This document shows positions 1 through 5,136 of a DNA stretch of 9,360 bases, one piece after another. The notes below the pieces were generated by a model. That model was not told the origin of the DNA and did no database searches. It worked only from the letters and a program-made list of their open reading frames with translations. The stretch spans positions 1 to 9,360 of the forward strand of contig CAKRNX010000083.1 of the NCBI GenBank assembly GCA_934371475.1. The letters are read 5' to 3'. A program made the translations under genes and the position numbers. This DNA is from an uncultured Lachnospiraceae bacterium (GTDB lineage: Bacteria; Bacillota; Clostridia; Lachnospirales; Lachnospiraceae). Each line of letters opens with the position of its first letter. The first letter of the stretch is position 1.

Positions 1-689
1 TCCCCAATGACAAACTTCTTGAGATTGTAGACCGCCGGACTACCATGCCGGAGGCATTAAAGAAAGCAGATGAAGTGCTTCAGCAGGCAGTACAGGGTAT
101 CACAGACCTGATCAATCTGCCGGCACTGATCAATCTGGACTTTGCCGATGTGCAGACTGTCATGAGCAACAAGGGTATCGCTCATATCGGTATCGGACAG
201 GCCAAAGGTGATGATAAGGCTCTGGAGGCAGTGAAACAGGCTGTTGCCAGCCCGCTGCTTGAGACTACTATTGAGGGTGCTTCCCATGTCATCATTAATA
301 TTTCCGGAGATATCTCCCTTATGGATGCCAACGATGCAGCAAGCTATGTGCAGGAGCTGGCCGGAGACAATGCCAATATTATTTTTGGTGCAATGTACGA
401 TGATACCTATGCAGATGAGGCAAGCATTACCGTAATTGCAACCGGACTGGAGGATACGAACAAAGAGGCTCCGAAGACCGGCGGGATGCGCAGAAATCTT
501 GTTCCCGATTACCGTTATCCGAAGCAGGAGAGCAGACCGGCTGGCGGGTTTTCGTTCCAGAAAAACAACCAAACCTCACAGGCAGCGTCCAAAGCGCCGA
601 CATCGACTCCCATCACTCGTCTGAGAACGCCGGAGAGCAAAGTAGCCGAGAAAGATATTCAGATTCCGGATTTCCTGAAGAGAAATTAA
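1..689 (+). CDS. ftsZ: Cell division protein FtsZ, C-terminal part (5' end outside window)
   Basis: Tubulin-like GTPase that polymerises into the cytoplasmic Z-ring and recruits the division (and, in spore formers, the asymmetric sporulation) septum machinery. The gene enters the window in frame from base 3, before the first internal ATG at 45, so the N-terminal GTP-binding half with the GGGTGTG signature is not visible. What is visible matches FtsZ closely: the N-D-K-L-L-E stretch, the T7 synergy loop NLDFADV that supplies the catalytic aspartates to the neighbouring subunit, the C-terminal beta-sheet domain ending near VIATGL, a low-complexity linker rich in S, T, P and Q, and the terminal conserved peptide IPDFLKRN that binds FtsA/SepF-type partners. 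A terminator follows at 771-824. In many Firmicutes ftsZ is directly followed by spoIIGA-sigE; here a repeat array, aroE and aroD lie in between. Confidence 0.97.
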   Translation, partial: PNDKLLEIVDRRTTMPEALKKADEVLQQAVQGITDLINLPALINLDFADVQTVMSNKGIAHIGIGQAKGDDKALEAVKQAVASPLLETTIEGASHVIINISGDISLMDANDAASYVQELAGDNANIIFGAMYDDTYADEASITVIATGLEDTNKEAPKTGGMRRNLVPDYRYPKQESRPAGGFSFQKNNQTSQAASKAPTSTPITRLRTPESKVAEKDIQIPDFLKRN

Positions 690-720
690 AACAGAGTAAA
701 ATATCCCGGCGGCAGCCGTC

Positions 721-764
721 TAATATTCATGCAGGCATGGATATTAGAGCGTTGCCTGCAGGCA
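721..764. repeat. AT-rich hairpin and overlapping 12-bp palindrome downstream of ftsZ
   Basis: Bases 721-731 pair with 736-746 around a CAGG loop (one G-U pair). TGCAGGCA at 730-737 can alternatively pair with TGCCTGCA at 753-760, and 753-764 is itself a perfect palindrome (TGCCTGCAGGCA). The structures are mutually exclusive and lie just before the ftsZ terminator. They may protect the ftsZ mRNA 3' end or be remnants of an extragenic palindrome; there is no direct evidence for either. Confidence 0.4.
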
Positions 765-770
765 TAAATG

Positions 771-824
771 AAGCATCCCTTCTCCCAGATGTGCTGTATA
801 CTGGGCAGAGGGGATGCTTTTATT
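771..824 (+). terminator. Rho-independent terminator of ftsZ
   Basis: AAGCATCCC..CTCCCAG (771-788) pairs with CTGGG..GGGATGCTT (801-819) around a 12-nt loop, nearly continuous apart from a bulged C at 806 and a T-G pair. The tail is TTTTATTT. It lies 82 nt past the ftsZ stop. Its right arm (from 812) is shared with the first palindrome of the repeat array, so the two hairpins compete. Confidence 0.75.
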
Positions 825-860
825 TCACAGGAAATTGCGTCCTGTGAAATAAAAGCATCC
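812..860. repeat. 21-bp perfect inverted repeat, 7-nt loop (head of repeat unit 1)
   Basis: Bases 812-832 are the exact reverse complement of 840-860, with loop AATTGCG. The core (TTTCACAGGA, AATTGCG, TCCTGTGAAA) recurs at 977-1009 with a 13-bp stem and at 1138-1164 with a 10-bp stem, always with the identical loop. Conservation of the loop as well as the stem argues for a real mobile or RNA-like element rather than a chance hairpin. Family unknown. Confidence 0.85.
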
Positions 861-1346
861 GGCAAGATGCGCAGCTCGCAGAGAGGAAGTACGCTGCTAA
901 CGCAGCCTGCTCGCGCGCGGAACAAAAGCTGTGCTGCCAAGGCAGTGGTTCGCGGAGTGTGCGAAGCACACTTTTGTTATTTCACAGGAAATTGCGTCCT
1001 GTGAAATAAAAAGCATCCGGCAAGATGCGCAGCTCGCAGAGAAGAAGTACGCTGCTAACGCAGCCTGCTCGCGCGCGGAACAAAAGCTGTGCTGCCAAAG
1101 CAGTAGCCCGCGGGGGGTGCGAAGCACACTTTTGTTCTTTCACAGGAAATTGCGTCCTGTGAAATAAAAGCATCCGGCATGGCGCACATTGTCCGGTGGA
1201 CAATGGTTTTGCGCCGACCGAAACGGAGTGTAGACTGCGCAGCTCGCAGAGAAGAAGTACGCTGCTAACGCAGCTTGCTCGCGCGCGGAACAAAAGCTGT
1301 GCTGCCAAGGCAGTGGTTCGCGGGGTGTGCGAAGCACACTTTTGTT
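820..1346. repeat. Three-unit ~157-bp tandem array of structured intergenic repeats
   Basis: Units are 820-976 (157 nt), 977-1134 (158 nt) and 1135-1344 (210 nt because of an inserted segment). Each begins with the CACAGGA/TCCTGTG stem-loop, then AAGCATCCGG, a GC-rich body (CGCAGCTCGCAGAG, GCTGCTAACGCAGC hairpin, CTCGCGCGCGGAACAAAAGC) and a terminal hairpin in which AACAAAAG pairs with CTTTTGTT about 45 nt later (921-928 with 971-978 in unit 1), enclosing a GTGTGC-GAA-GCACAC triloop hairpin. The units are almost identical, with a few substitutions. The array fills the space between convergent ftsZ and aroE. Several reading frames of 65-108 codons stay open through it on both strands, but none has a ribosome binding site or a recognisable product. 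It resembles REP/BIME-type extragenic repeats in architecture. It may act as a bidirectional 3' end for the two genes, since no separate aroE terminator is visible. Confidence 0.9.
1178..1235. repeat. 58-nt hairpin-bearing segment embedded in repeat unit 3
   Basis: In unit 3 the five bases CAAGA found in units 1 and 2 are replaced by 58 nt. The segment contains a strong stem: GGCGCA (1181-1186) with TGCGCC (1210-1215), and CATTGTCC (1187-1194) with GGACAATG (1198-1205) around a GGT loop, with four unpaired bases on one side. It looks like a second, independent palindromic element nested within the first, or an ancestral part lost from the other two units. Confidence 0.7.
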
Positions 1347-1361
1347 ACAAGAAGATCCGGA

Positions 1362-2234
1362 TTATTCCGCTTTAAAGTAGCGCGCGAGGATCAGTTCCAC
1401 AGGCATTTCGTGTCCGGTCCAGATCTGAAATGCGGCAGCTCCCTGGTAGAGCAGCATATACATACCGTTAAATACGGCGCATCCGGCCTGCTTTGCCTCG
1501 GTAAGAAGTCTGGTCTGTCTGGGATTGTAGATGATGTCTGAGACCACCAGACCCGGATGGAGCAAGGAAGAATCAGAGAGCGGGGTCAGGTCCGTGTGGG
1601 GAGCCATACCGGCAGATGTTGCATTTGTGAGCAGCGTGCTGCGCTCCAGAAGGCTGCGCAGAGTGGTGCTGTCAGCCAGATCAGTCAGATCGGCATGACA
1701 GGAAGTACGGCTGTTAATCTTTTCCACAAGTGCTTCCGCTTTAGCCCAGGAATGACCGCGGCGGCTTACGAGATGGAGATGGCTGACTCCGTCGATGGCG
1801 GCCTGGACTGCAATGGCACTTGCAGCGCCTCCGGCGCCAAGGAGGGTCATTTCCTTTCCAATGACGTCGTATCCGGCATAGCGGACAGCCTGCATATAGC
1901 CGATGCCATCCGTGTTGTATCCGGTAAGTATGCCGTCTTCATTTTTTACGGTATTAACTGCGCCAATCAGTTCGGCTTCGAGGGAAAGCTGGTCCAGACA
2001 GGGTATAACCGCTTCTTTGTCTGGCATCGTCAGATTAAAACCGTATACATTCATGTCACGAAGAGCAGACACAACACCGGGCAGACGCGCAGGTGCAACG
2101 TCAAAGCAGAGATAGACACAGTCCAATCCAAGATGTCGGAAACTGTCATTGTGCATCATAGGGGAAATGCTGTGCGCCACAGGAGAACCGAGCAGGCCGC
2201 CGAGACGGGTGTGGCCGGTAATAGAAAAATCCAT
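1362..2234 (-). CDS. aroE: Shikimate dehydrogenase, YdiB-like (290 aa)
   Basis: Reduces 3-dehydroshikimate to shikimate with a nicotinamide cofactor in the cytoplasm, step 4 of the shikimate pathway to aromatic amino acids. The substrate-binding domain shows GSPVAHSISPMMHN (S22 and S24 of the shikimate site), the catalytic lysine K73 in NLTMPDK and aspartate D109 in GYNTDG. The Rossmann domain has the GAGGA loop (133-137), NATSAGM, the IIYNP stretch and the C-terminal NGMYMLLYQGA motif. The cofactor-selecting segment reads VSRRG (156-160) rather than the NRT typical of NADP-strict AroE, and several stretches (TDLAD, LLHPGL, YNP, TRLL, QAGC) recall E. coli YdiB, which uses NAD or NADP on shikimate or quinate; cofactor preference is therefore open. 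The start is set by AGGAGG (2242-2247) seven bases upstream of the ATG. Divergent from aroD, convergent with ftsZ; length is usual for the family. Confidence 0.95.
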   Translation of the reverse strand: MDFSITGHTRLGGLLGSPVAHSISPMMHNDSFRHLGLDCVYLCFDVAPARLPGVVSALRDMNVYGFNLTMPDKEAVIPCLDQLSLEAELIGAVNTVKNEDGILTGYNTDGIGYMQAVRYAGYDVIGKEMTLLGAGGAASAIAVQAAIDGVSHLHLVSRRGHSWAKAEALVEKINSRTSCHADLTDLADSTTLRSLLERSTLLTNATSAGMAPHTDLTPLSDSSLLHPGLVVSDIIYNPRQTRLLTEAKQAGCAVFNGMYMLLYQGAAAFQIWTGHEMPVELILARYFKAE

Positions 2235-2307
2235 ATGAAAACCTCCTAAAATCTAAAATTCATATTACAAAAAGCTTTTTCAGACACGTTCCAGTGTACC
2301 ACAATTC

Positions 2308-2337
2308 TTGCAGACGTGCTATGAAATGTGATAGAAT
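2308..2337 (+). promoter_or_regulatory. Probable sigma-A promoter for aroD
   Basis: TTGCAG (2308-2313) and TAGAAT (2332-2337) separated by 18 bp, with an extended -10 TG at 2329-2330. It lies in the aroE-aroD divergent spacer and points toward aroD. The predicted start near 2344 gives a leader of about 170 nt. Confidence 0.5.
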
Positions 2338-2343
2338 ACAGAT

Positions 2344-2514
2344 GGTTTAGGAAAGCAGGATGCTCTGCAAAAGAGCAGGCGGTTGCGGAAGAACGCAAGC
2401 GGCGGCAGGGAGAAGAATGTGCGGATGAGAATTTCCGCATTACAGGAAGGAGCAGAGCACAGCAGAAGTTTTTTTGCAGAAGAAAATATGGGAAAAGAAA
2501 GAAAGGTGGAACTG
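2344..2514 (+). other. Structured 5' leader of aroD
   Basis: About 170 nt between the predicted transcription start and the aroD start codon. Three small hairpins are visible: GCTCT/AGAGC (2362-2376), TTGCG/CGCAA (2383-2398) and TGCGGA/TCCGCA (2420-2439), followed by a seven-T run at 2469-2475. The T run has no strong hairpin directly before it, so this is not a clear attenuator, and no T-box signature (GGGTGGTACCGCG-like) is present. The frame of aroD is open through the leader back to a TTG at 2383, but the encoded 44 residues are basic, low-complexity and not part of known AroD proteins. Confidence 0.35.
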
Positions 2515-3288
2515 TTGGTAAGTAAAAAGACAGTAAAAATCAGAAATACAGAAATCGGCGTAGGGATTCCCAAAATATGTATTCCGCTGGTGGCGGCGGA
2601 CAGAAATGAGCTGACAGCGGTTCTGGCGGGGCTGGATCAGAACCCGTGGGATCTCGTGGAATGGAGGGCGGATTTTTATAAGGATACAGAGAAACAGGAG
2701 ATCCAGACGGAGGCTCTGCAGTTGATACGGGAAAAGATCGGTGAAAAACCGCTGCTTTATACGTTCCGTACCGGAGAAGAAGGCGGGAACCGCAGGATCA
2801 GCAGAGAAATGTATAAGACTGTGATCAGGAGCGCGGTGGAGAGCGGGCTGGCAGATTTGGTGGATGTAGAGTTAAACCGCGGGGAAAAACTGGCAGCAGA
2901 GCTGATTGCGGCTGCTCACAGCCATCGGGTTGCGGTGCTGGGGTCTTTTCATGATTTTGAGAAAACACCGAGTTCCGAGATTATGACGGGAATACTGCGC
3001 AGGATGCAGCAGCTGGATATGGATATCACAAAGCTGGCTGTGATGCCCAGGGATAAGTGGGATGTGCTGAAGCTTCTGGAGGCATCTGTTCGTATGGAAC
3101 AGGAATGGGCGGACCGTCCTTTTGTGACGATGTCGATGGGTGCGCTGGGTTCTCTCAGCCGCATAGCCGGATCGTTTTCAGGATCAGCCATCACGTTTGG
3201 AATGGCGGGCAAAGCCTCAGCGCCGGGACAGCTTCCCGCATCAAAGCTGGAAAATGTTCTCAGGATTATGTCGGAATGTATCGGATAA
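2515..3288 (+). CDS. aroD: Type I 3-dehydroquinate dehydratase (257 aa)
   Basis: Class I dehydroquinase of the cytosol: converts 3-dehydroquinate to 3-dehydroshikimate through a Schiff-base intermediate, step 3 of the shikimate pathway and directly upstream of AroE. Numbered from the chosen start, the catalytic set is complete: E89 in RTGEEGG, H146 in SFHDFEKTP, and the Schiff-base lysine K173 in DITKLAVMP. The C-terminal lid signature SRIAGSFSGSAITFG followed by SAPGQLP is intact. Start choice: TTG at 2515 is preceded by AAAGGTGG (to 2509) with five-base spacing, and gives MVSKKTVKIRN, matching the usual beginning and ~250 aa length of the family. An ATG at 2488 (266 aa) is the alternative but has only a weak AGAAG in front; the TTG at 2383 is unlikely. 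Transcribed away from aroE; read-through at its 3' end meets the hairpin at 3327-3396. Confidence 0.95.
   Translation: MVSKKTVKIRNTEIGVGIPKICIPLVAADRNELTAVLAGLDQNPWDLVEWRADFYKDTEKQEIQTEALQLIREKIGEKPLLYTFRTGEEGGNRRISREMYKTVIRSAVESGLADLVDVELNRGEKLAAELIAAAHSHRVAVLGSFHDFEKTPSSEIMTGILRRMQQLDMDITKLAVMPRDKWDVLKLLEASVRMEQEWADRPFVTMSMGALGSLSRIAGSFSGSAITFGMAGKASAPGQLPASKLENVLRIMSECIG
3269..3275 (+). promoter_or_regulatory. Possible upstream Spo0A box (weak)
   Basis: TGTCGGA matches 6 of 7 bases of the Spo0A box TGTCGAA. It lies about 80 bp upstream of the predicted spoIIG start, roughly where the distal Spo0A site lies at B. subtilis spoIIG, but inside the last codons of aroD, so coding constraint could explain it. 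Confidence 0.25.
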
Positions 3289-3310
3289 AACACGGGAAAC
3301 CGGACACTGG

Positions 3311-3345
3311 TTTGACAAAATAAGATACCCCCTGTGGTCTATAAT
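3311..3345 (+). promoter_or_regulatory. spoIIG promoter: 22-bp spacer, Spo0A box over the -35
   Basis: Perfect TTGACA (3312-3317) and perfect TATAAT (3340-3345) are separated by 22 bp instead of 17. The B. subtilis spoIIG promoter is known for this same 22-bp separation and needs phosphorylated Spo0A bound at the -35 region to engage sigma-A RNA polymerase. TTTGACA at 3311-3317 is the reverse complement of TGTCAAA, a full match to the degenerate Spo0A box TGTCRAA, and overlaps the -35 as expected. The predicted start is near 3352-3354, giving a ~42-nt leader to the spoIIGA TTG. Confidence 0.8.
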
Positions 3346-3396
3346 GTATTCAGAAAAAGATGTTGAATACATTACGGACTGCAGGGGGTGTTTTTT
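3327..3396 (+). terminator. aroD read-through terminator that embeds the spoIIG -10 and spoIIGA SD
   Basis: Bases 3327-3352 pair with 3364-3389 over 26 positions with three G-U pairs and one A-C mismatch, around an 11-nt loop; the outer end is ACCCCCTG with CAGGGGGT. G3390 and six T (3391-3396) follow, giving an intrinsic terminator for RNA coming from aroD. The left arm contains the -10 TATAAT; the right arm contains the AGGGGG Shine-Dalgarno of spoIIGA, and the T run enters its TTG start codon. RNA initiated at the spoIIG promoter starts at the loop and lacks the left arm, so it should neither terminate nor hide the ribosome binding site. Confidence 0.75.
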
Positions 3397-4195
3397 GTAT
3401 TATGAGGTCTACATAGATCAGCTGTTTCTGGAAATTCTGATCATACTGGTGATTTTGCAGAAAATCGGCGGAAAGCTGATGAACCGAAGCCTTTCCGCGG
3501 CGAAGATCTGGCTGGCTGCCCTGACAGGATCCGGCACGGTGTGCACAGCAGTTTTTTTCCGGATCACGGGAAACCGGCCGGCAGCTGCCTTGCTTCTTTG
3601 TCTGTGTGCGGTCATCATGGCAGTGATGGGGCTTGGATGCAGAAGCTGGCGTGAAACGGGCGCGAGTATGGTGTATCTGCTGTCGGCAGGTGCATTCTTT
3701 GGGGGCATCTGCCGGATGATTTTTTCTTTATGGAAGACGCCGGTGGCGGCGGCTGCCGTGCCGGGATATCTGGCGGCGGACTGTCTGATTCGAAGACTGA
3801 GGGAGCGGATGGGACTGGAGGAATACCGGGCCAAAGTGATACTCGAGGATCAGGGAGACAGGTGGGAGCTGACGGGACTGATTGATACGGGCAACCGTCT
3901 GAAAGAGCCGCTGACCGGAAGACCGGTGAGTATTCTGGAGGAGAAAGAGGCAGTGAAGATGCAGCGGTATTGTCGAATACAGCAGGAAAAAAACGGGTAT
4001 CTGCTGATCCCCTATTATTCTGTTGGAACGGAGAAGGGATGGATGCAGGGAATGGTTGTGGATGCCATGTATATCAGATACAGAGGAGAAAATGTCAGAA
4101 TTACACATCCGGTGCTGGCTGTCTGCAAACAACAGCTGAGCCGGAAAGGGCAGTACCAGATGATTCTGAATCCAATGCAGATCAAAACAGGATAA
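3395..4195 (+). CDS. spoIIGA: Sigma-E processing peptidase SpoIIGA (266 aa)
   Basis: Membrane aspartic protease that removes the pro-sequence of pro-sigma-E in the mother cell after the asymmetric septum forms, on signal from the forespore protein SpoIIR. The N-terminal half (residues ~6-122) is strongly hydrophobic with about five membrane segments; the C-terminal half is a soluble protease domain with the catalytic motif LIDTGN (D164) followed by LKEPLTGRPVSI, as in the family. The start is TTG at 3395: it gives MYYEVYIDQLF, the typical beginning of clostridial SpoIIGA, and AGGGGGTG (3383-3390) sits six bases upstream of it. No ATG gives a comparable start; the frame is open further upstream but that would cross the promoter and terminator. 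At 266 aa it is somewhat shorter than B. subtilis SpoIIGA (about 309). sigE follows after 52 nt, so the protease and its substrate are co-transcribed. Confidence 0.93.
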   Translation: MYYEVYIDQLFLEILIILVILQKIGGKLMNRSLSAAKIWLAALTGSGTVCTAVFFRITGNRPAAALLLCLCAVIMAVMGLGCRSWRETGASMVYLLSAGAFFGGICRMIFSLWKTPVAAAAVPGYLAADCLIRRLRERMGLEEYRAKVILEDQGDRWELTGLIDTGNRLKEPLTGRPVSILEEKEAVKMQRYCRIQQEKNGYLLIPYYSVGTEKGWMQGMVVDAMYIRYRGENVRITHPVLAVCKQQLSRKGQYQMILNPMQIKTG

Positions 4196-4247
4196 AAACG
4201 GGCAGGACAGACGGGAGACAAAAAGAAAATGCAGGGGAGGAACAGAT

Positions 4248-4988
4248 ATGGTGGCAAAAGTAGTGGTGCCGGGGTATTTCAAATTTCAGATTGTAAACAG
4301 TCTGGGAGGACTGATTTTTCAGAAGAGGAGTGAGACGCATTATATCGGCGGGGCGGAGATACTTCCGGCACCTCTGGATGCGGATATGGAGACAGAGATG
4401 ATTGGAAAGCTGGGAACAGAAGAGGATGGCAGCGCCAGGGCGTCTCTGATTGAGCATAATCTGAGGCTGGTGGTGTACATAGCCAAGAAATTTGACAACA
4501 CCGGAGTAGGGGTGGAAGATCTGATCTCCATCGGAACAATTGGTCTGATTAAAGCGATTAATACATTTAATCCGGATAAAAATATCAAGCTGGCTACCTA
4601 TGCCTCGCGGTGCATTGAAAATGAGATACTGATGTATCTGCGCAGAAACAGCAAGACAAAGATGGAGGTATCCATCGATGAACCACTGAATGTGGACTGG
4701 GATGGAAACGAGCTGCTTCTTTCGGATATTCTGGGGACGGACGAGGATGTAATCTACCGCAATATGGAGACAGAGGCGGAGCACAGAGTGCTGAAACGGG
4801 CGATTTCAAGGCTTTCTAAAAGGGAACAGATGATTGTGCGGCTGCGCTTCGGGTTTAGTACGGGAGACGGAAAAGAAAAGACTCAGAAAGAGGTCGCAGA
4901 CATGCTGGGGATATCCCAGTCTTACATTTCCAGACTGGAGAAAAAGATTATCGGAAGGCTGCGGCGGGAGATTGTGCGGTTTGAGTAG
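4248..4988 (+). CDS. sigE: RNA polymerase sporulation sigma factor, pro-sigma-E (246 aa)
   Basis: First mother-cell-specific sigma factor of endospore formation; made as an inactive precursor. Residues 1 to about 31 form a hydrophobic and basic pro-sequence (MVAKVVVPGYFKF...) ending just before HYIGG, which aligns with the processing region of B. subtilis pro-sigma-E. Then come region 2 (RASLIEHNLRLVVYIAKKF, DLISIGTIGLIKAINTF, KLATYASRCIENEILMYLRR), the VSIDEPLN..DWDGNELLLSDILGT linker that is diagnostic of sigma-E, and region 4 with the helix-turn-helix TQKEVADMLGISQSYISRLE. The ATG at 4248 follows GGGGAGG (4234-4240) by seven bases. Its pro-sequence is a few residues longer than in Bacillus. 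The operon ends at the terminator 5023-5056, and sigG, often the next gene in other spore formers, is not here. Confidence 0.97.
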   Translation: MVAKVVVPGYFKFQIVNSLGGLIFQKRSETHYIGGAEILPAPLDADMETEMIGKLGTEEDGSARASLIEHNLRLVVYIAKKFDNTGVGVEDLISIGTIGLIKAINTFNPDKNIKLATYASRCIENEILMYLRRNSKTKMEVSIDEPLNVDWDGNELLLSDILGTDEDVIYRNMETEAEHRVLKRAISRLSKREQMIVRLRFGFSTGDGKEKTQKEVADMLGISQSYISRLEKKIIGRLRREIVRFE

Positions 4989-5022
4989 TTGAGATATACA
5001 AATCGTCCGTAATCATCATGAG

Positions 5023-5056
5023 AGGGCTACATTTGATTTCAAATGTAGTCCTTTTT
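5023..5056 (+). terminator. Rho-independent terminator of spoIIGA-sigE
   Basis: GGGCTACATTT (5024-5034) pairs with AAATGTAGTCC (5041-5051) around GATTTC, with one G-U pair, followed by five T. It lies 35 nt past the sigE stop. Confidence 0.9.
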
Positions 5057-5079
5057 ATACATATAAAGGAAGATGTATT

Positions 5080-5108
5080 TTGCAAATTTTTTGAGAAACA
5101 GGTAAACT
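5080..5108 (+). promoter_or_regulatory. Possible sigma-A promoter for the MntP-like gene
   Basis: TTGCAA (5080-5085), 17-bp spacer, TAAACT (5103-5108). The -10 is only a fair match. It directly follows the sigE terminator and is 29 nt before the GTG start, so the leader would be very short. Confidence 0.4.
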
Positions 5109-5118
5109 GTTAACAGGT
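5097..5118. promoter_or_regulatory. Operator-like alternating AACAG half-sites over the -10
   Basis: AACAGGT at 5097-5103 and again at 5112-5118 (15-bp period), with CTGTT at 5107-5111 in opposite orientation between them; 5107-5116 is the perfect palindrome CTGTTAACAG. The set covers the candidate -10 box and the expected start site, a position suited to a repressor. Regulator unknown. Confidence 0.35.
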
Positions 5119-5136
5119 CTAGGGAGGTGAGAAAAC

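Noticed and set aside
768..1337. Several overlapping reading frames of 65-108 codons on both strands in the repeat array
   Set aside because: They repeat the same peptide pieces because the DNA repeats, lack ribosome binding sites, run on both strands through palindromes and match no protein I recognise.
820..1346. CRISPR array
   Set aside because: The repeats are ~157 nt and contiguous, with no short repeat/unique spacer alternation and no cas genes.
1557..2249. 230-codon open frame on the plus strand opposite aroE
   Set aside because: Shadow of aroE on the other strand, with no ribosome binding site and no recognisable domain.
2383..2514. 44-residue N-terminal extension of AroD from a TTG at 2383
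   Set aside because: No ribosome binding site, composition unlike AroD, and it overlaps leader hairpins; the TTG at 2515 or ATG at 2488 fits the family length.
2344..2514. T-box or other known riboswitch in front of aroD
   Set aside because: No T-box core sequence and no hairpin directly before the T7 run.
3197..3394. Extended SpoIIGA reading frame overlapping aroD
   Set aside because: It would pass through the promoter and terminator and add residues absent from the family; TTG at 3395 has the SD and the typical N-terminus.
5057..5136. Manganese (yybP-ykoY) riboswitch before the MntP-like gene
   Set aside because: The 80-nt interval is too short and shows no such paired structure.
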